From Kineosporia mesophila (lineage in GTDB: Bacteria > Actinomycetota > Actinomycetes > Actinomycetales > Kineosporiaceae), in the NCBI RefSeq assembly GCF_021129235.1, contig NZ_JAJOMA010000011.1:1-64000 (forward strand): a stretch of DNA of 64,000 bases, written 5' to 3'. Under the pieces are notes generated by a model. The model had not been told where the DNA came from. It saw only the letters and a list, made by a program, of their open reading frames with translations, and ran no database searches. Positions within the stretch are counted from its first letter, which is position 1. Each line of letters starts with the position of its first letter. Of the stretch, positions 1-8,785 are shown one piece after another. A program made the position numbers and the translations under genes.

Positions 1-975
1 CGCGGCCAGGACGGCGTCCATGGCGGCCAGCATGACCGCGTCGGCGGCGGCTGCCTGGATCGTCACCACGGCCGGGAGGTCGACCTCGATCTCGCCGGAG
101 GCCAGGACGAAAACAGTGTCGCCGTCGAGCAGGGTGTGGGCGGGGGTCAGGGCGCGGGCCAGGCCGTCGTGGGCCGCGGTGGCGGTGCGCCGGGCCCGGG
201 CCGGGTCGAGCGCGGCGTTGGTGGCCACGACCGCCAGGGTGGTGTTGGCGGCGGGAGCAGGAGCCGCGATTTCCTCTCGGTAGGCCGCGTACTCGGCCGG
301 GTCGGGGGCCGGGGGCCGGGGGCGGCCGGGCGGGACGAAGGCAGTGCCGAGCAGTGCACCCGTGGTCGCGTCGAGCGGCGAGCCCAGGGCGTTGAGCACG
401 ACGACGGCCCCGACGACCACTCCGTCCGGCAGCTGCACGGAGGCCGTGCCGATGCCGCCCTTCAGCGTGGTTCGCGCGGCCAGAGCGCCTGTGCCCGCGC
501 CGATCACGCCCCGCGGGGTGGTCTGACCGACGTGGCAGGCCGCCTCGTACCCGAGTGCGGCGTCGGGCCGGGCGGACAGGTCACCACCGCGGCCGAGGTC
601 GAAAATGGCGGCGGCGGGGACGATCGGCACCAGGACCGAGGTCGGGTCGGACGGCGGGCCGACGGCGAACCCGAGACCCTGCTCCAGGCACCACTGTTGC
701 ACGCCACCAGCCGCGGCGAGGCCGAAAGCGCTTCCGCCGGTAAGCACCACGGCGTCCACCGTGGGCACCAGCGTGGTCGGGTCGAGGGCATCGGTCTCGT
801 GCGTCCCCGGACCGCCACCGCGCACGTCGACGGCACCGACGGTGCCCGGGGGCGGTACCACGACCGTGACGCCGCTCAGCCAGCCGTCTTCGAGGCGCTG
901 GGAGTGCCCGACCCGGAAGCCGGGCACGTCCGTGAGGGAACCCCAGAGTGGATGGTGCTCATCGACGTCCACCAT
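1..975 (-). CDS. P1 family peptidase (S58, DmpA/NylC-like), 3' end outside window
   Basis: Probable self-processing N-terminal-nucleophile hydrolase of the DmpA/NylC family; members are aminopeptidases, amidases or oligomer hydrolases, and the substrate here is unknown. The 325 visible codons stay open to base 1. Family landmarks are DVPGFRVGH near the N-terminus, LTGGSAFGLAAAGGV, GAGTGA followed by KGGIGTAS, and an Asn-Thr-Thr-Leu stretch at residues 244-247 that matches the NylC-type autocleavage site between Asn and Thr, which would make Thr245 the nucleophile. I chose the ATG at 975 because AAAGG lies upstream; an in-frame ATG at 996 would overlap the end of corA. It lies 7 bp downstream of corA on the same strand and is probably cotranscribed. 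The family call is firm, the substrate is not. Confidence 0.85.
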   Translation of the reverse strand, partial: MVDVDEHHPLWGSLTDVPGFRVGHSQRLEDGWLSGVTVVVPPPGTVGAVDVRGGGPGTHETDALDPTTLVPTVDAVVLTGGSAFGLAAAGGVQQWCLEQGLGFAVGPPSDPTSVLVPIVPAAAIFDLGRGGDLSARPDAALGYEAACHVGQTTPRGVIGAGTGALAARTTLKGGIGTASVQLPDGVVVGAVVVLNALGSPLDATTGALLGTAFVPPGRPRPPAPDPAEYAAYREEIAAPAPAANTTLAVVATNAALDPARARRTATAAHDGLARALTPAHTLLDGDTVFVLASGEIEVDLPAVVTIQAAAADAVMLAAMDAVLAA

Positions 976-982
976 TGTGCCT

Positions 983-2122
983 TTACAGCCAGCCATTTCG
1001 CTTGAAGCCCCGGAAGAGCCCGGCACAGATGACCGCCATCAGGCTGAGCACGACCGGATAGCCCCAGGCGTGCTGCGTCTCGGGCATGTAGTCGAAGTTC
1101 ATGCCGTAGATGCCGGCGATCATCGTGGGCACCGCGGCGATCGCGACCCAGGCCGAGATCTTGCGCATGTCCTCGTTCTCGGCGATCGAGACCCGGGCCA
1201 GGCCGGCCTGGAGGATCGAGGTGAGCAGTTCGTCGAAACCGGCGACCTGCTCGTGCACGCGGGCCAGGTGGTCGGAGACGTCGCGGAAGTACTCCCGGAT
1301 CTCGGCGTGGACCAGCCGCCGCGGCCGTTCCGAGAGTTCGCGCAGGGGTGCGGCGAGAGGCTGCACGGTGCGCTTCATCTCGATGACGTCGCGCTTGAGC
1401 TGGTAGATGCGCTCGATGTCGGTGTTGCCGCGAGGGGCGAACACCGTGCTCTCGATCTCCTCGAGATCCTGCTGCACCGCGTCCACGACGGCCAGGTACT
1501 CGTCGACCACCTTGTCGGCGACGGCGTGCAGCACGGCGGAGGGGCCCAGCGCGAGCTGCTCGGGGTTGCCCTCCAGATGGCGGCGCAGCCCGGCCAGCCC
1601 CGTGTGCTTGCCGTGCCGCACGGTGATGACGAAGTACTCGCCGACGAACACCATCACGGCGCCCGTCTCGACCACGTCACCCCCGGCGTCGCGGTCGACC
1701 GAGTCCACGTAGGCGAGCGTGCGCATGGCCAGGAACATGTCGTTCTCGTGGCGTTCGAGCTTGGGACGCTGGCGGGCGCCGGCGGCGTCCTCAAGGGCGA
1801 GGGGGTGCAGCGAGAAGACCTCACCGAGCTGCTCGAGCTGCTCGGAGGAGGGCTCGTGCAGACCCAGCCAGACGAAACCCTCACCCTTCTGGGCGGTCCG
1901 TACGGCGTGCTGGAAGTCGTTCGACGACATCCGGCGGCCGGCGCCGTAGAGGCCCCAGTCCACGGCTGCGTCGAGAAGCCCGCCGGTCGAGCTGGAGGTG
2001 TCGTCGATGTGCTGCTTGAGCACGTCGAGGGGCCCGTAACGCAGCGCCGGGTAGACGTTGCGCAGCTGGGCGCGGGGAAGGGCCAGGGACCGGGCGAGGC
2101 CGGTGCGGTTGGTGCGGGCCAT
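983..2122 (-). CDS. corA: CorA-family magnesium/divalent cation channel
   Basis: Predicted 379-residue CorA/MIT channel for Mg2+ or related divalent cations in the cytoplasmic membrane. The C-terminus shows the expected two-helix layout: a helix ending at the Gly-Met-Asn signature (residues 340-342, in YGMNFDYMPE), a short outer loop, then a second helix ending in a basic tail (FKRNGWL). The N-terminal two thirds form the usual long cytoplasmic funnel. The start at 2122 is preceded by GGAGGTGAAAGACCC, a strong ribosome binding site; longer in-frame starts lack one. A structured leader of some hundreds of bases lies upstream. The P1 peptidase follows directly. Cation preference among Mg, Co, Ni and Zn cannot be read from sequence. 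Confidence 0.93.
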   Translation of the reverse strand: MARTNRTGLARSLALPRAQLRNVYPALRYGPLDVLKQHIDDTSSSTGGLLDAAVDWGLYGAGRRMSSNDFQHAVRTAQKGEGFVWLGLHEPSSEQLEQLGEVFSLHPLALEDAAGARQRPKLERHENDMFLAMRTLAYVDSVDRDAGGDVVETGAVMVFVGEYFVITVRHGKHTGLAGLRRHLEGNPEQLALGPSAVLHAVADKVVDEYLAVVDAVQQDLEEIESTVFAPRGNTDIERIYQLKRDVIEMKRTVQPLAAPLRELSERPRRLVHAEIREYFRDVSDHLARVHEQVAGFDELLTSILQAGLARVSIAENEDMRKISAWVAIAAVPTMIAGIYGMNFDYMPETQHAWGYPVVLSLMAVICAGLFRGFKRNGWL

Positions 2123-2554
2123 GGGTCTTTCACCTCCGGTGGGCAGGCATGCCCCGCGGAAGGGCGGCGCCACCACGGGCGCACAACCCTCAGAGAGCTC
2201 CGCAGACCCCCGCGGTCATCGGGAGGGCAGCGCGGAGCTCACGTTCCGCGGGGGAGTCGGTACTGGCAGGGGTGTCATCTCTGGACGGCACCGATCTCAC
2301 CTCCCTCATCCGGGAACCATCGTCGACCTGCAACATCGGTCGCCCGAGCTTGCTCTTGACCAGCCGTCCGGGCGTTACCGGAACAGCGTTCGGCCGCCGC
2401 TCATGCTAACCCTTGGGCAGCCCGACCGTCGCCGGAAACCCTGGACATCAGCCGGAAGAACCGGTAACGGATTGGCCTTGCCCGTGTGAACACGGGCCGT
2501 GATCAGTCTGCCCCGGGTCTGCGCCCAGGAGTACATCGTGTGGCCGGGCCAAAG
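2123..2554 (-). promoter_or_regulatory. Gene-free corA leader with interleaved inverted repeats
   Basis: No convincing gene is seen in this stretch between pepP and corA. On the corA strand it would be the 5' leader. Two 9-bp inverted repeats interleave: GAGCTCCGC at 2195-2203 pairs with 2232-2240, and CCCCCGCGG at 2207-2215 pairs with 2246-2254. This order allows either a pseudoknot or two alternative hairpins. A third competing hairpin pairs 2231-2236 with 2245-2250. Further pairing is possible between ACCGAT at 2290-2295 and ATCGGT at 2335-2340. I could not match it to the Mg2+ M-box or another riboswitch from memory, so any regulatory role is inference. Confidence 0.35.
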
Positions 2555-2596
2555 CGTTACAGCCCGGCCCCGGTACGACGGGGACGGGCTGTAACG
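2555..2596 (-). terminator. Terminator hairpin after aminopeptidase P
   Basis: A perfect 12-bp inverted repeat, CGTTACAGCCCG at 2555-2566 and its complement at 2585-2596, begins 8 bp beyond the stop codon of the aminopeptidase P gene. On that strand the stem is followed by only a short T-run (CTTTGG). Confidence 0.75.
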
Positions 2597-2603
2597 GTGT
2601 GGG

Positions 2604-4118
2604 TCAGGCGTGCAGGGAGGCCATCCAGGCCTCGATCTGGGCGGGCTCACGCGGCAGACCGGCCGAGAGGTTCTCCACCCCGTCGGCGGTCACCAGCACG
2701 TCGTCCTCGATGCGGACGCCGATGCCCCGGAACTCCTCGGGGGCCAGCAGGTCGTGCGGGCCGAAGTAGAGGCCGGGCTCGATGGTGAAGATCATGCCCG
2801 GCTCCAGCTCGGCGTCCAGGTACATCTCCTTGCGGGCCTGGGCGCAGTCGTGCACGTCGATGCCGAGGTGATGGCTGGTGCCGTGCACCATCCAGCGGCG
2901 GTGGAACTGGTTCTCCTTCTGCAGCGACTCCTGCGCGGTGGAGGGCAGCAGGTTCCACTCCTCGAGCCGGGCGGCGATCACCTGCATCGCGGCGGAGTGA
3001 ACCTCCCGGAACTTCACCCCGGGCCGGGCGGCGGCGAACGCGGCGTCGGCGGCGTCGAGCACGGCCTGGTAGACCCGGCGCTGGGCATCGGTGAAGGTGC
3101 CCGAGACCGGCAGGGTGCGGGTGATGTCGGCCGTGTAGAGCGAGTCGACCTCCGCACCGGCGTCGACCAGCACCAGGTCGGACTCGTTCACCGGGCCGTC
3201 GTTGCGGATCCAGTGCAGAGTGCAGGCGTGCGGGCCGGAGGCGGCGATGGTGTCGTAGCCGACCCCGTTGCCCTCGCGGCGGGCACGGCTCTCGAACACC
3301 GTCTCCACCACGCGCTCACCCCGCACGGAGGCCACGGCCTCGGGCAGGGCGCGCACGATGTCGGCGAACCCGCGAGCCGTCACGTCGATCGCCCGGCGCA
3401 TCTCGGCGATCTCGAAATCGTCTTTCACCAGGCGCAGTTCGGAGACGATGCGGGCCAGGTCGCGGTCGGCCGCGAGCGCGACCTCCTGGCTGGTGCCGGC
3501 CGCGGCGCGGGCCTCGTCGATCGCCTCGTCCAGGGCGGGGTCGGCGTCGCGCACCACCCGGACCGAGATCGCGCCGGCGTCTTTCGTGACCGCGTCGGCC
3601 AGCTCGTCCAGGGGCCGGCAGATCAGGCCGGTCTCCGCCGCGACCTCTTCCAGGCTGGGGCGCACGCCCACCCAGAGCTCGCCGTAGCGGGGGTTGGCGT
3701 AGAACTGCTCGGAGTCGCGCTCGGCGCGCGGCTGGAAGTAGAGCACCGCGTCGAACCCGTCGCCGGAGGGCTCCAGGACCAGGGCGGCGTCCGGCTCCCG
3801 GTCGGTGCCCAGGCCGGTCAGGTGGGCGAACGCGGAGTGCGGGCGGAAGCGGTAGTCGGTGTCGTTGCTGCGCACCCGGAACCCACCGGCGGGGAGGACG
3901 AGGCGCTCACCCGGCAGTTCGGCGGCCAGAGCGGCGCGGCGGGCGGCGGCGTAGGGGGCGGCAGGGGTCTGCTCGGGCAGGCCCTCGGGACGAGGTGCCC
4001 AGCCGGAGGCGATGAACTTGCGGAACGCCGGGGAGTTCGGTCGCTCCCGGTGCTCGACCTCCGCCGGCTGCGCCGACTCGCCCTCGGGGCCCTGCACGAC
4101 GGGTTCGTTCTCACTCAT
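2604..4118 (-). CDS. pepP: Aminopeptidase P family protein (M24B, Xaa-Pro aminopeptidase)
   Basis: Cytoplasmic metallopeptidase of 504 residues, expected to remove N-terminal residues ahead of proline. An aminopeptidase-P N-domain occupies roughly residues 60-200 and the pita-bread catalytic domain roughly 245-490. The five metal ligands of the family are visible: the two Asp in DAGAEVDSLYTADITRT, the His in SHHLGIDVHD, the Glu in TIEPGLYF and the Glu in VRIEDDVLVT. Length is normal for actinobacterial homologues, which often carry an extra hydrophilic N-terminus like the first 40 residues here. It is divergent from the MaoC gene (116 bp between starts) and ends at a strong hairpin. Confidence 0.93.
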   Translation of the reverse strand: MSENEPVVQGPEGESAQPAEVEHRERPNSPAFRKFIASGWAPRPEGLPEQTPAAPYAAARRAALAAELPGERLVLPAGGFRVRSNDTDYRFRPHSAFAHLTGLGTDREPDAALVLEPSGDGFDAVLYFQPRAERDSEQFYANPRYGELWVGVRPSLEEVAAETGLICRPLDELADAVTKDAGAISVRVVRDADPALDEAIDEARAAAGTSQEVALAADRDLARIVSELRLVKDDFEIAEMRRAIDVTARGFADIVRALPEAVASVRGERVVETVFESRARREGNGVGYDTIAASGPHACTLHWIRNDGPVNESDLVLVDAGAEVDSLYTADITRTLPVSGTFTDAQRRVYQAVLDAADAAFAAARPGVKFREVHSAAMQVIAARLEEWNLLPSTAQESLQKENQFHRRWMVHGTSHHLGIDVHDCAQARKEMYLDAELEPGMIFTIEPGLYFGPHDLLAPEEFRGIGVRIEDDVLVTADGVENLSAGLPREPAQIEAWMASLHA

Positions 4119-4234
4119 GCCCTCATTGTGCCGTCTGCCAGTGGCGGGCGCGTGAGTCAGCCCACCGGTGGGAGGGGTTCGCTGCGGCGGGCGGCCGGGC
4201 AGAGTGATCGGCGACGCCGACGAGGAGGGCCACG

Positions 4235-4738
4235 ATGCAGTTCGGGCGCAGCTACGAGGAGTTCGAGGTCGGTGCCGTCTACCGGCACTGGCCCGGCCGG
4301 ACCGTGACGGAGTCGGACGACCACCTGTTCTGCCTGATCACGATGAACCACCATCCGCTGCACCTGGACGCGCACTACGCGCAGCACAGCACCCAGTTCG
4401 GCGCGAACGTGGTGGTGGGCAACCTGATCTACTCGATCCTGCTGGGCCTGTCGGTGCCCGACGTCTCCGGCCGGGCGATCGCCAACCTGGAGATCGAGTC
4501 GCTGCGGCACGTGGCCCCGACCTTTCACGGCGACACGATCTACGGCGAGACCACGGTGCTCGCCAAGTGGGAGTCCACGTCGAAGGACGACCGCGGCATC
4601 GTGCACGTGGAGACCGTCGGCTACCGGCAGGACGGCGTCGTGGTCTGCATCTTCCGGCGCAAGGTGATGGTGCCGAAACGGAACTACCTGGACAGTCGCG
4701 GCGGGGACCAGCCGGGCCGGCCGGAGCCCCTTCGGTGA
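4235..4738 (+). CDS. MaoC-family (R)-specific enoyl-CoA hydratase-like protein
   Basis: Single hot-dog fold MaoC domain, 167 residues. The family hydrates or dehydrates acyl-CoA thioesters. The catalytic region reads NHHPLHLDAHYA (about residues 34-45), fitting the Asp/His hydratase motif of the mesaconyl-CoA and enoyl-CoA hydratase branch, followed by GNLIYSILLGLSVPD. A GAGGAGGG ribosome binding site stands upstream of the ATG. No fatty-acid or ethylmalonyl-CoA pathway genes adjoin it, so the substrate is unknown. It may be read on into the DUF6758 operon 54 bp downstream. Confidence 0.88.
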   Translation: MQFGRSYEEFEVGAVYRHWPGRTVTESDDHLFCLITMNHHPLHLDAHYAQHSTQFGANVVVGNLIYSILLGLSVPDVSGRAIANLEIESLRHVAPTFHGDTIYGETTVLAKWESTSKDDRGIVHVETVGYRQDGVVVCIFRRKVMVPKRNYLDSRGGDQPGRPEPLR

Positions 4739-4792
4739 GACCCCCTCGCGCGGCGGCTTGACCTGTGGCGCGCGGCGCGCAACCGTCGAAGG

Positions 4793-5440
4793 GTGACCCT
4801 TCTGCGAACCTGCCCGCGCTGCGGTTCGGTGGCCCGGGAACCGGGCGACCAGGCCCCGGTCTGGACCTGCGAGCAGCACGGCGACGTCGTGCCGGTGGGC
4901 CCGGCGCAGGCGCCCACGCAGAAACTGCTCCGCCAGGTCGCGCTGGACTCGCTGGTGCCGGTCTGGATACCGCACCCGATGCCCGACGACTGGCAGGTCA
5001 CCGGCCTGCAGTGGGCCGGCTCCGGAGGCTCGGTGGCGGTCGTGGTCGCGGTCTCCGGCCCGCACCCGATGCCGGAGGTCGGCGACGAGGAACCCACGGT
5101 CGACCTGATCTTCGTGGCCGAGCAGCCGGGCATCGGGCTGGGGGCCCACCTGGCCGGGCTGGACGGCGTCGACCCGGGCCCCCTGCTGGCCGAGAAGGCC
5201 GCGCACGACCCGGCGGAGATCAAGCTGCACGCCGACGACCACGAGGTCCCGCTGTGGTCGATCCCGCTGGTCGACGGGCTGGCCTACGTCGGCGAGGCGT
5301 CGGGCGTCTGGCTCTGGGTACTGGCCTGGCCGAGCTCCGCCGCGCTGGCCCTGCTGAACCGGTTCTCCCTCGTGGATGCCCGTAATGAGGATGCCGAGCC
5401 CGATCTGCCCTGCGGCGCCCTGACTCCGCGCCTACGCTGA
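4793..5440 (+). CDS. DUF6758 family protein with N-terminal zinc-ribbon cysteines
   Basis: Conserved actinobacterial protein of 215 residues, unknown function. The N-terminus has a Cys-Pro-Arg-Cys pair followed by WTCEQHG, which looks like a small zinc-binding knuckle. The rest matches my memory of the Streptomyces family: VWIPHPMPDDWQVTG, FVAEQPGIGLGAHLAGLDG, a WLWVLAWP core, and an ending close to CGALTPRL. In Streptomyces it also sits immediately before a PHP-domain gene, as here. The GTG start at 4793 lacks a clear ribosome binding site. The stop lies 5 bp before the PHP start, so translation is probably coupled. Confidence 0.8.
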   Translation: MTLLRTCPRCGSVAREPGDQAPVWTCEQHGDVVPVGPAQAPTQKLLRQVALDSLVPVWIPHPMPDDWQVTGLQWAGSGGSVAVVVAVSGPHPMPEVGDEEPTVDLIFVAEQPGIGLGAHLAGLDGVDPGPLLAEKAAHDPAEIKLHADDHEVPLWSIPLVDGLAYVGEASGVWLWVLAWPSSAALALLNRFSLVDARNEDAEPDLPCGALTPRLR

Positions 5441-5445
5441 CCTGC

Positions 5446-6291
5446 GTGCGAATCGATCTCCACGCCCACTCCAGCGCCTCGGACGGAACCGACGACCCCA
5501 CCGGGGTGATGTCCGCGGCCGCGGCCGCCGGGCTGGACGTCGTCGCACTCACCGACCACGACACCACCGCGGGCGTCCCGGCCGCCTCCCGGACCGCCCG
5601 GGAGCTGGGGCTGACCCTGGTGCCGGGGGCCGAGATCTCCTGCCAGATGCACGGCATCGGCGTGCACATGCTGGCCTACCTGCACGATCCGGACGACCGG
5701 GCGCTGCTGGCCGAGGAGGAGCAGACCAAGATCGACCGGCTGACCCGGGCGGAGCGGATGGTGCAGAGGCTGTCGGAAGACTTCGACATCACCTGGGCCG
5801 ACGTGCAGCGTCACTGCCGGCCCGACGTCGCCGTGGGCCGCCCCCACATCGCGGACGCCCTGGTCGAGGCCGGGGCCGTGGCCAGCCGCGACGAGGCCTT
5901 CGCCACCGTGCTGAACGGCCGCTCACGCTACTACCTGCCCTACCACTCGCCCGAGGCCGACCTGATCGTGCGGCTGGTGATCGCCGCGGGCGGGGTGCCG
6001 GTGATGGCCCACCCCCGCGCCGGAAAACGGGGGCGGCTGGTGTCCGACGACGACATCGCCACGCTGGCCCGGGCCGGGATGGCCGGCCTGGAGGTGGAGC
6101 ATCGCGATCACGAGGAGGCCGATCGGGTGCGGTTGCGCGGGCTGGCCGCCGACCTCGGGCTGCTGACGACCGGCTCCAGCGACTACCACGGCACCGGCAA
6201 GGTCAACCGGATCGGTGAGCACACCACGGCCCCCGAGGTGCTGGAGGCCATCATCGCGAAGGGCACACCGGAGCGGGTGGTGCGGCCGTGA
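5446..6291 (+). CDS. PHP-domain phosphoesterase (YciV/TrpH type)
   Basis: Predicted metal-dependent phosphoesterase of 281 residues. PHP metal-binding motifs appear in order: DLHAHSSASDGT at the N-terminus, LTDHDTTAG near residue 40, GVHMLAYLHD, AHPRAGKRG near residue 190 and SSDYHGTGK near residue 245. Characterised members of this branch act on 3',5'-bisphosphonucleotides or as 5'-3' exoribonucleases on short RNA; which applies here is not readable. GTG start, 5 bp after DUF6758. Its last four bases overlap the start of the nuclease gene, so the three genes form an operon. Confidence 0.9.
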   Translation: MRIDLHAHSSASDGTDDPTGVMSAAAAAGLDVVALTDHDTTAGVPAASRTARELGLTLVPGAEISCQMHGIGVHMLAYLHDPDDRALLAEEEQTKIDRLTRAERMVQRLSEDFDITWADVQRHCRPDVAVGRPHIADALVEAGAVASRDEAFATVLNGRSRYYLPYHSPEADLIVRLVIAAGGVPVMAHPRAGKRGRLVSDDDIATLARAGMAGLEVEHRDHEEADRVRLRGLAADLGLLTTGSSDYHGTGKVNRIGEHTTAPEVLEAIIAKGTPERVVRP

Positions 6292-7139
6292 AGCAGGACC
6301 AGGGCCAGCAGCACGACCAGCTCGAGCTGATCGGCATGCCCGAACCGCTCTACCCGTGCACCCCGACGCGCCTGGCCACCTGGCAGGACTGCCCGCGCCG
6401 CTACCGGTTCACCTACCTGGACAAGCCCCAGCCGTCGCGGGGCGGGGCCTGGGCGCACACCAGCATCGGGGCCGCGGTGCACTCGGCGCTCGCCGACTGG
6501 TGGGGTACACCGGTGAAATTGAGGACGACCGAACGGGCTTCCCAGTTGGTGCGGAAGCGTTGGCTCAACGATGGTTTCGCAGACCGTGAGCAGTCGGCCG
6601 CGGCCGGGCGGCGCGCCGTGGAGTGGGTGCGGAAGTACCTCTTCGGCTCGGCGCAGGACCCGATGGCCGTACCGGCCGGGGTGGAGAAGACGGTCACCGC
6701 GAAGACCGAACGGCTGTCGCTGTCCGGCCGGGTCGACCGGATCGACCAGCGCGGCGGGGAACTCGTGGTGGTGGACTACAAGACCGGGCGCCGGGCCCCG
6801 GACGAGTCCGACGCCTTCGCCAGCCTCGCCCTGGCCGTGTATGCCGTCGGCACGGCCCGCACCTACCGCCGGCCGTGCGTGCAGGTCGAGCTGCACCACC
6901 TGCCCTCGGGCACCCGGGCGGTGGCCCGCTACGACCGGGCGGGCCTGGAAAGCCGCCTGGCCGAGGCGAACTCGCTGGGTGAGGCGGCCGCTGCGGGCGA
7001 TCGGGCCCACGCCCAGGGCCGCGACGTCTTCCCGCCGAAACCCTCACCGGGATGCTCGTACTGCGACTTCCGCCGGCACTGCCCGGAAGGAAGAGCGGCC
7101 TCCGAGGACAAGGTGCCCTGGGTCTCGCAGCTCGGTTAG
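6288..7139 (+). CDS. RecB-family PD-(D/E)XK exonuclease with Fe-S cysteines
   Basis: Stand-alone Cas4/RecB-like nuclease of 283 residues. The nuclease core is LSGRVDRIDQ (Asp ligand) followed by LVVVDYKTGRR (D-x-K). One Cys near residue 32 (WQDCPRRYRF) and three near the C-terminus (CSYCDFRRHC) form the four-cysteine 4Fe-4S arrangement seen in AddB, Cas4 and AdnA nucleases. No cas genes are nearby, so a repair role is likelier than CRISPR adaptation. The GTG start overlaps the PHP stop. The stop codon overlaps the stop of the convergent downstream gene by two bases, leaving no room for a terminator between them. Confidence 0.9.
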   Translation: MKQDQGQQHDQLELIGMPEPLYPCTPTRLATWQDCPRRYRFTYLDKPQPSRGGAWAHTSIGAAVHSALADWWGTPVKLRTTERASQLVRKRWLNDGFADREQSAAAGRRAVEWVRKYLFGSAQDPMAVPAGVEKTVTAKTERLSLSGRVDRIDQRGGELVVVDYKTGRRAPDESDAFASLALAVYAVGTARTYRRPCVQVELHHLPSGTRAVARYDRAGLESRLAEANSLGEAAAAGDRAHAQGRDVFPPKPSPGCSYCDFRRHCPEGRAASEDKVPWVSQLG

Positions 7140-7657
7140 GCGTTCTGCAGGGCCTGCCGGACGGCCTCTTCCGGACTGTCGACGTAGGCGATCCCAGCGT
7201 CTACCAGTTCGCCGTCCTTCCCGACCACGTGCCAGCCGTCGAGCACCACCACCGGTACCTCACCGCGCCGGCGGGCCAGGGCGACCTCGCTGAGCGTGCC
7301 CCACGACCCGCCCACGGCGATCACCGCGTCGGCGCTCCAGACGATGACCGCGTTACGGGCCTCGCCGAGATTGGTCACGATCGTCACCGACAGGTCGGGG
7401 CTGGCGCCGGTGGTGTCGGGGCCTGGGCGGATGCCGACCACGGTGCCGCCCTGGGCGCGGGCCCCGGAGGCGACCGCGGCCATCACCCCGGTGCCGCCGC
7501 CGCAGATCACCGTCACCCCGGCCCGGGCGAGCAGCTCACCCACCCGGTGCGCCGCCTCGGCCTGCTCGTCGGTGCAGTTCCGGGGGCCGCACACGGCCAC
7601 CTGGAAAGAGCGTTCCGGGCCGGACAGGGGTGACGGCCGGGCGGAAGGGGGCAGCAC
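7136..7657 (-). CDS. TIGR00725/LOG-like Rossmann-fold protein
   Basis: 173-residue protein of the group related to the LOG/lysine-decarboxylase superfamily. It shows VAVCGPRNCT at the start of the Rossmann fold, VICGGGTGVMAAVASGA, and VGGSWGTLSEVALA in place of the PGGxGTxxE motif of cytokinin-forming phosphoribohydrolases. The Glu is kept but the Pro is not, so nucleotide binding is likely while phosphoribohydrolase activity is uncertain. The GTG start at 7657 has GGAG nine bases upstream. It lies 40 bp downstream of the TPR-like gene on the same strand, probably in one transcript, and ends tail-to-tail with the nuclease gene. Confidence 0.8.
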   Translation of the reverse strand: MLPPSARPSPLSGPERSFQVAVCGPRNCTDEQAEAAHRVGELLARAGVTVICGGGTGVMAAVASGARAQGGTVVGIRPGPDTTGASPDLSVTIVTNLGEARNAVIVWSADAVIAVGGSWGTLSEVALARRRGEVPVVVLDGWHVVGKDGELVDAGIAYVDSPEEAVRQALQNA

Positions 7658-7697
7658 GATGCGGATCTCCGTTTCGCAGAGCCGTGTGGTCGGGCGA

Positions 7698-8681
7698 TTA
7701 CGTCAGGGCGTCCGACAGGTCGCGCCGGGCCGGACAGGCCCGGAACAAGGCGATCTCATCCAGGAGCTGCCGGGAAAGGGCCGAACGGGTGAATTCGGGC
7801 GATTGGAGCGTGCCGGCCGCCGTGGCGACCCGGCCCACGATCGGCCCGGTGCGATTGTCGGCGGGCAGGGACAGCACCTCGCGCAGCTCGCCGGCCGCGG
7901 CGTCGAGGTCGGACAGGGCCAGGTGGGCGTTGCACAGGTCCAGGCGGGCGGCCGCGACCAGCTCGGGGGAGCGCTGAGCGGGAACTGACTGCAGCAGACC
8001 GAGCGCCTCGGTGGCCTCCCGGGCCGCCAGCCGGGCGTTGGGTACTCCTCCCAGGGCCAGCCAGGCCTCGCTGGCGTAGTAGGCCGCCTTGCCCGGCTCG
8101 AACCGGAAGACCCCGGCCTGGTGGTCGTCCCCGGTGGTCCGGTCGCGTTCGGCCTGCGCCACGGTGAGGGCCTGCTCCACCTCGCGGGTCTGGCCGCACG
8201 CGGCCCAGGCCCGGGCCTCCGCGCTGGCCAGGCGCAGCAGGTTGCTGCCCTTGGTGGCATGCCGGCGACCGCTGAGAGCGATGCGGGCCGCCCCCGGGTA
8301 GTCGCCGCCCCAGTAGGCCACGTTGGACTGGACCCAGCGGATGAAGGCCCGCAGCGAGTCGTCGTCGGCCAGCTCGGCGCACAGCCAGGCCGTGCGGGTG
8401 TTCGTCTCGGCCGCCACCGGATCGCCGAGATCGGCACTGGCGTGGGCGATCAGGGCGCACAGCCGGCCGGCCAGCGAGTACAGCGGCGCGGTCAGGCTGG
8501 GACGCTGCCGCTTCTCCAGCAGCTCGAACACCTCACGCCGCAGCCGCCAGACCGGGTTCACCAGGGCGATGGGCGACTGGACCAGATAGTCCGCTGCCAG
8601 AGCACGCACCTGGCCGCTGAGCTGGTCGAGCAGGTCGTGGTCGACCCCGGCCCGGCTGCCGGGAACGGGCACTCGGTTCAT
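7698..8681 (-). CDS. TPR-type protein resembling the sensory half of HTH regulators
   Basis: 327-residue helical protein without membrane segments. Repeating helix pairs (for example LYSLAGRLCALIAHASADLG, ARIALSGRRHA, AYYASEAWLALGG) look like the C-terminal TPR region of large actinomycete XRE-family regulators, yet no helix-turn-helix precedes it. The ATG at 8681 was chosen because the frame upstream to 8828 has weak codon bias and no family resemblance. The promoter region carries three TGCGAAC repeats. A role as regulator partner or peptide-sensing protein is inference. Loss of an HTH by truncation is possible, but the 192 bp upstream show no HTH remnant in this frame. Confidence 0.65.
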   Translation of the reverse strand: MNRVPVPGSRAGVDHDLLDQLSGQVRALAADYLVQSPIALVNPVWRLRREVFELLEKRQRPSLTAPLYSLAGRLCALIAHASADLGDPVAAETNTRTAWLCAELADDDSLRAFIRWVQSNVAYWGGDYPGAARIALSGRRHATKGSNLLRLASAEARAWAACGQTREVEQALTVAQAERDRTTGDDHQAGVFRFEPGKAAYYASEAWLALGGVPNARLAAREATEALGLLQSVPAQRSPELVAAARLDLCNAHLALSDLDAAAGELREVLSLPADNRTGPIVGRVATAAGTLQSPEFTRSALSRQLLDEIALFRACPARRDLSDALT

Positions 8682-8785
8682 CCGCGCGGACCGCCTCGTC
8701 TGGGTCGGTGTGCTGGTCAGAGCCACCGACCGGGAGGCCGGGCAGGAGTCAGAGTAATGGCTGACGCCCACTTCTGGGTCTTGAA

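Noticed and set aside
2123-2554. M-box magnesium riboswitch before corA
   Set aside because: GGAGGTGAG resembles part of the M-box core, but the rest of the consensus could not be aligned by eye.
2610-4307. Long plus-strand open frame opposite aminopeptidase P
   Set aside because: The minus strand encodes all five metal ligands of M24 peptidases; the plus frame is low-complexity.
6288-7139. Cas4 of a CRISPR system
   Set aside because: The motifs fit, but no cas1/cas2 or repeats are present and the operon partners are DUF6758 and PHP.
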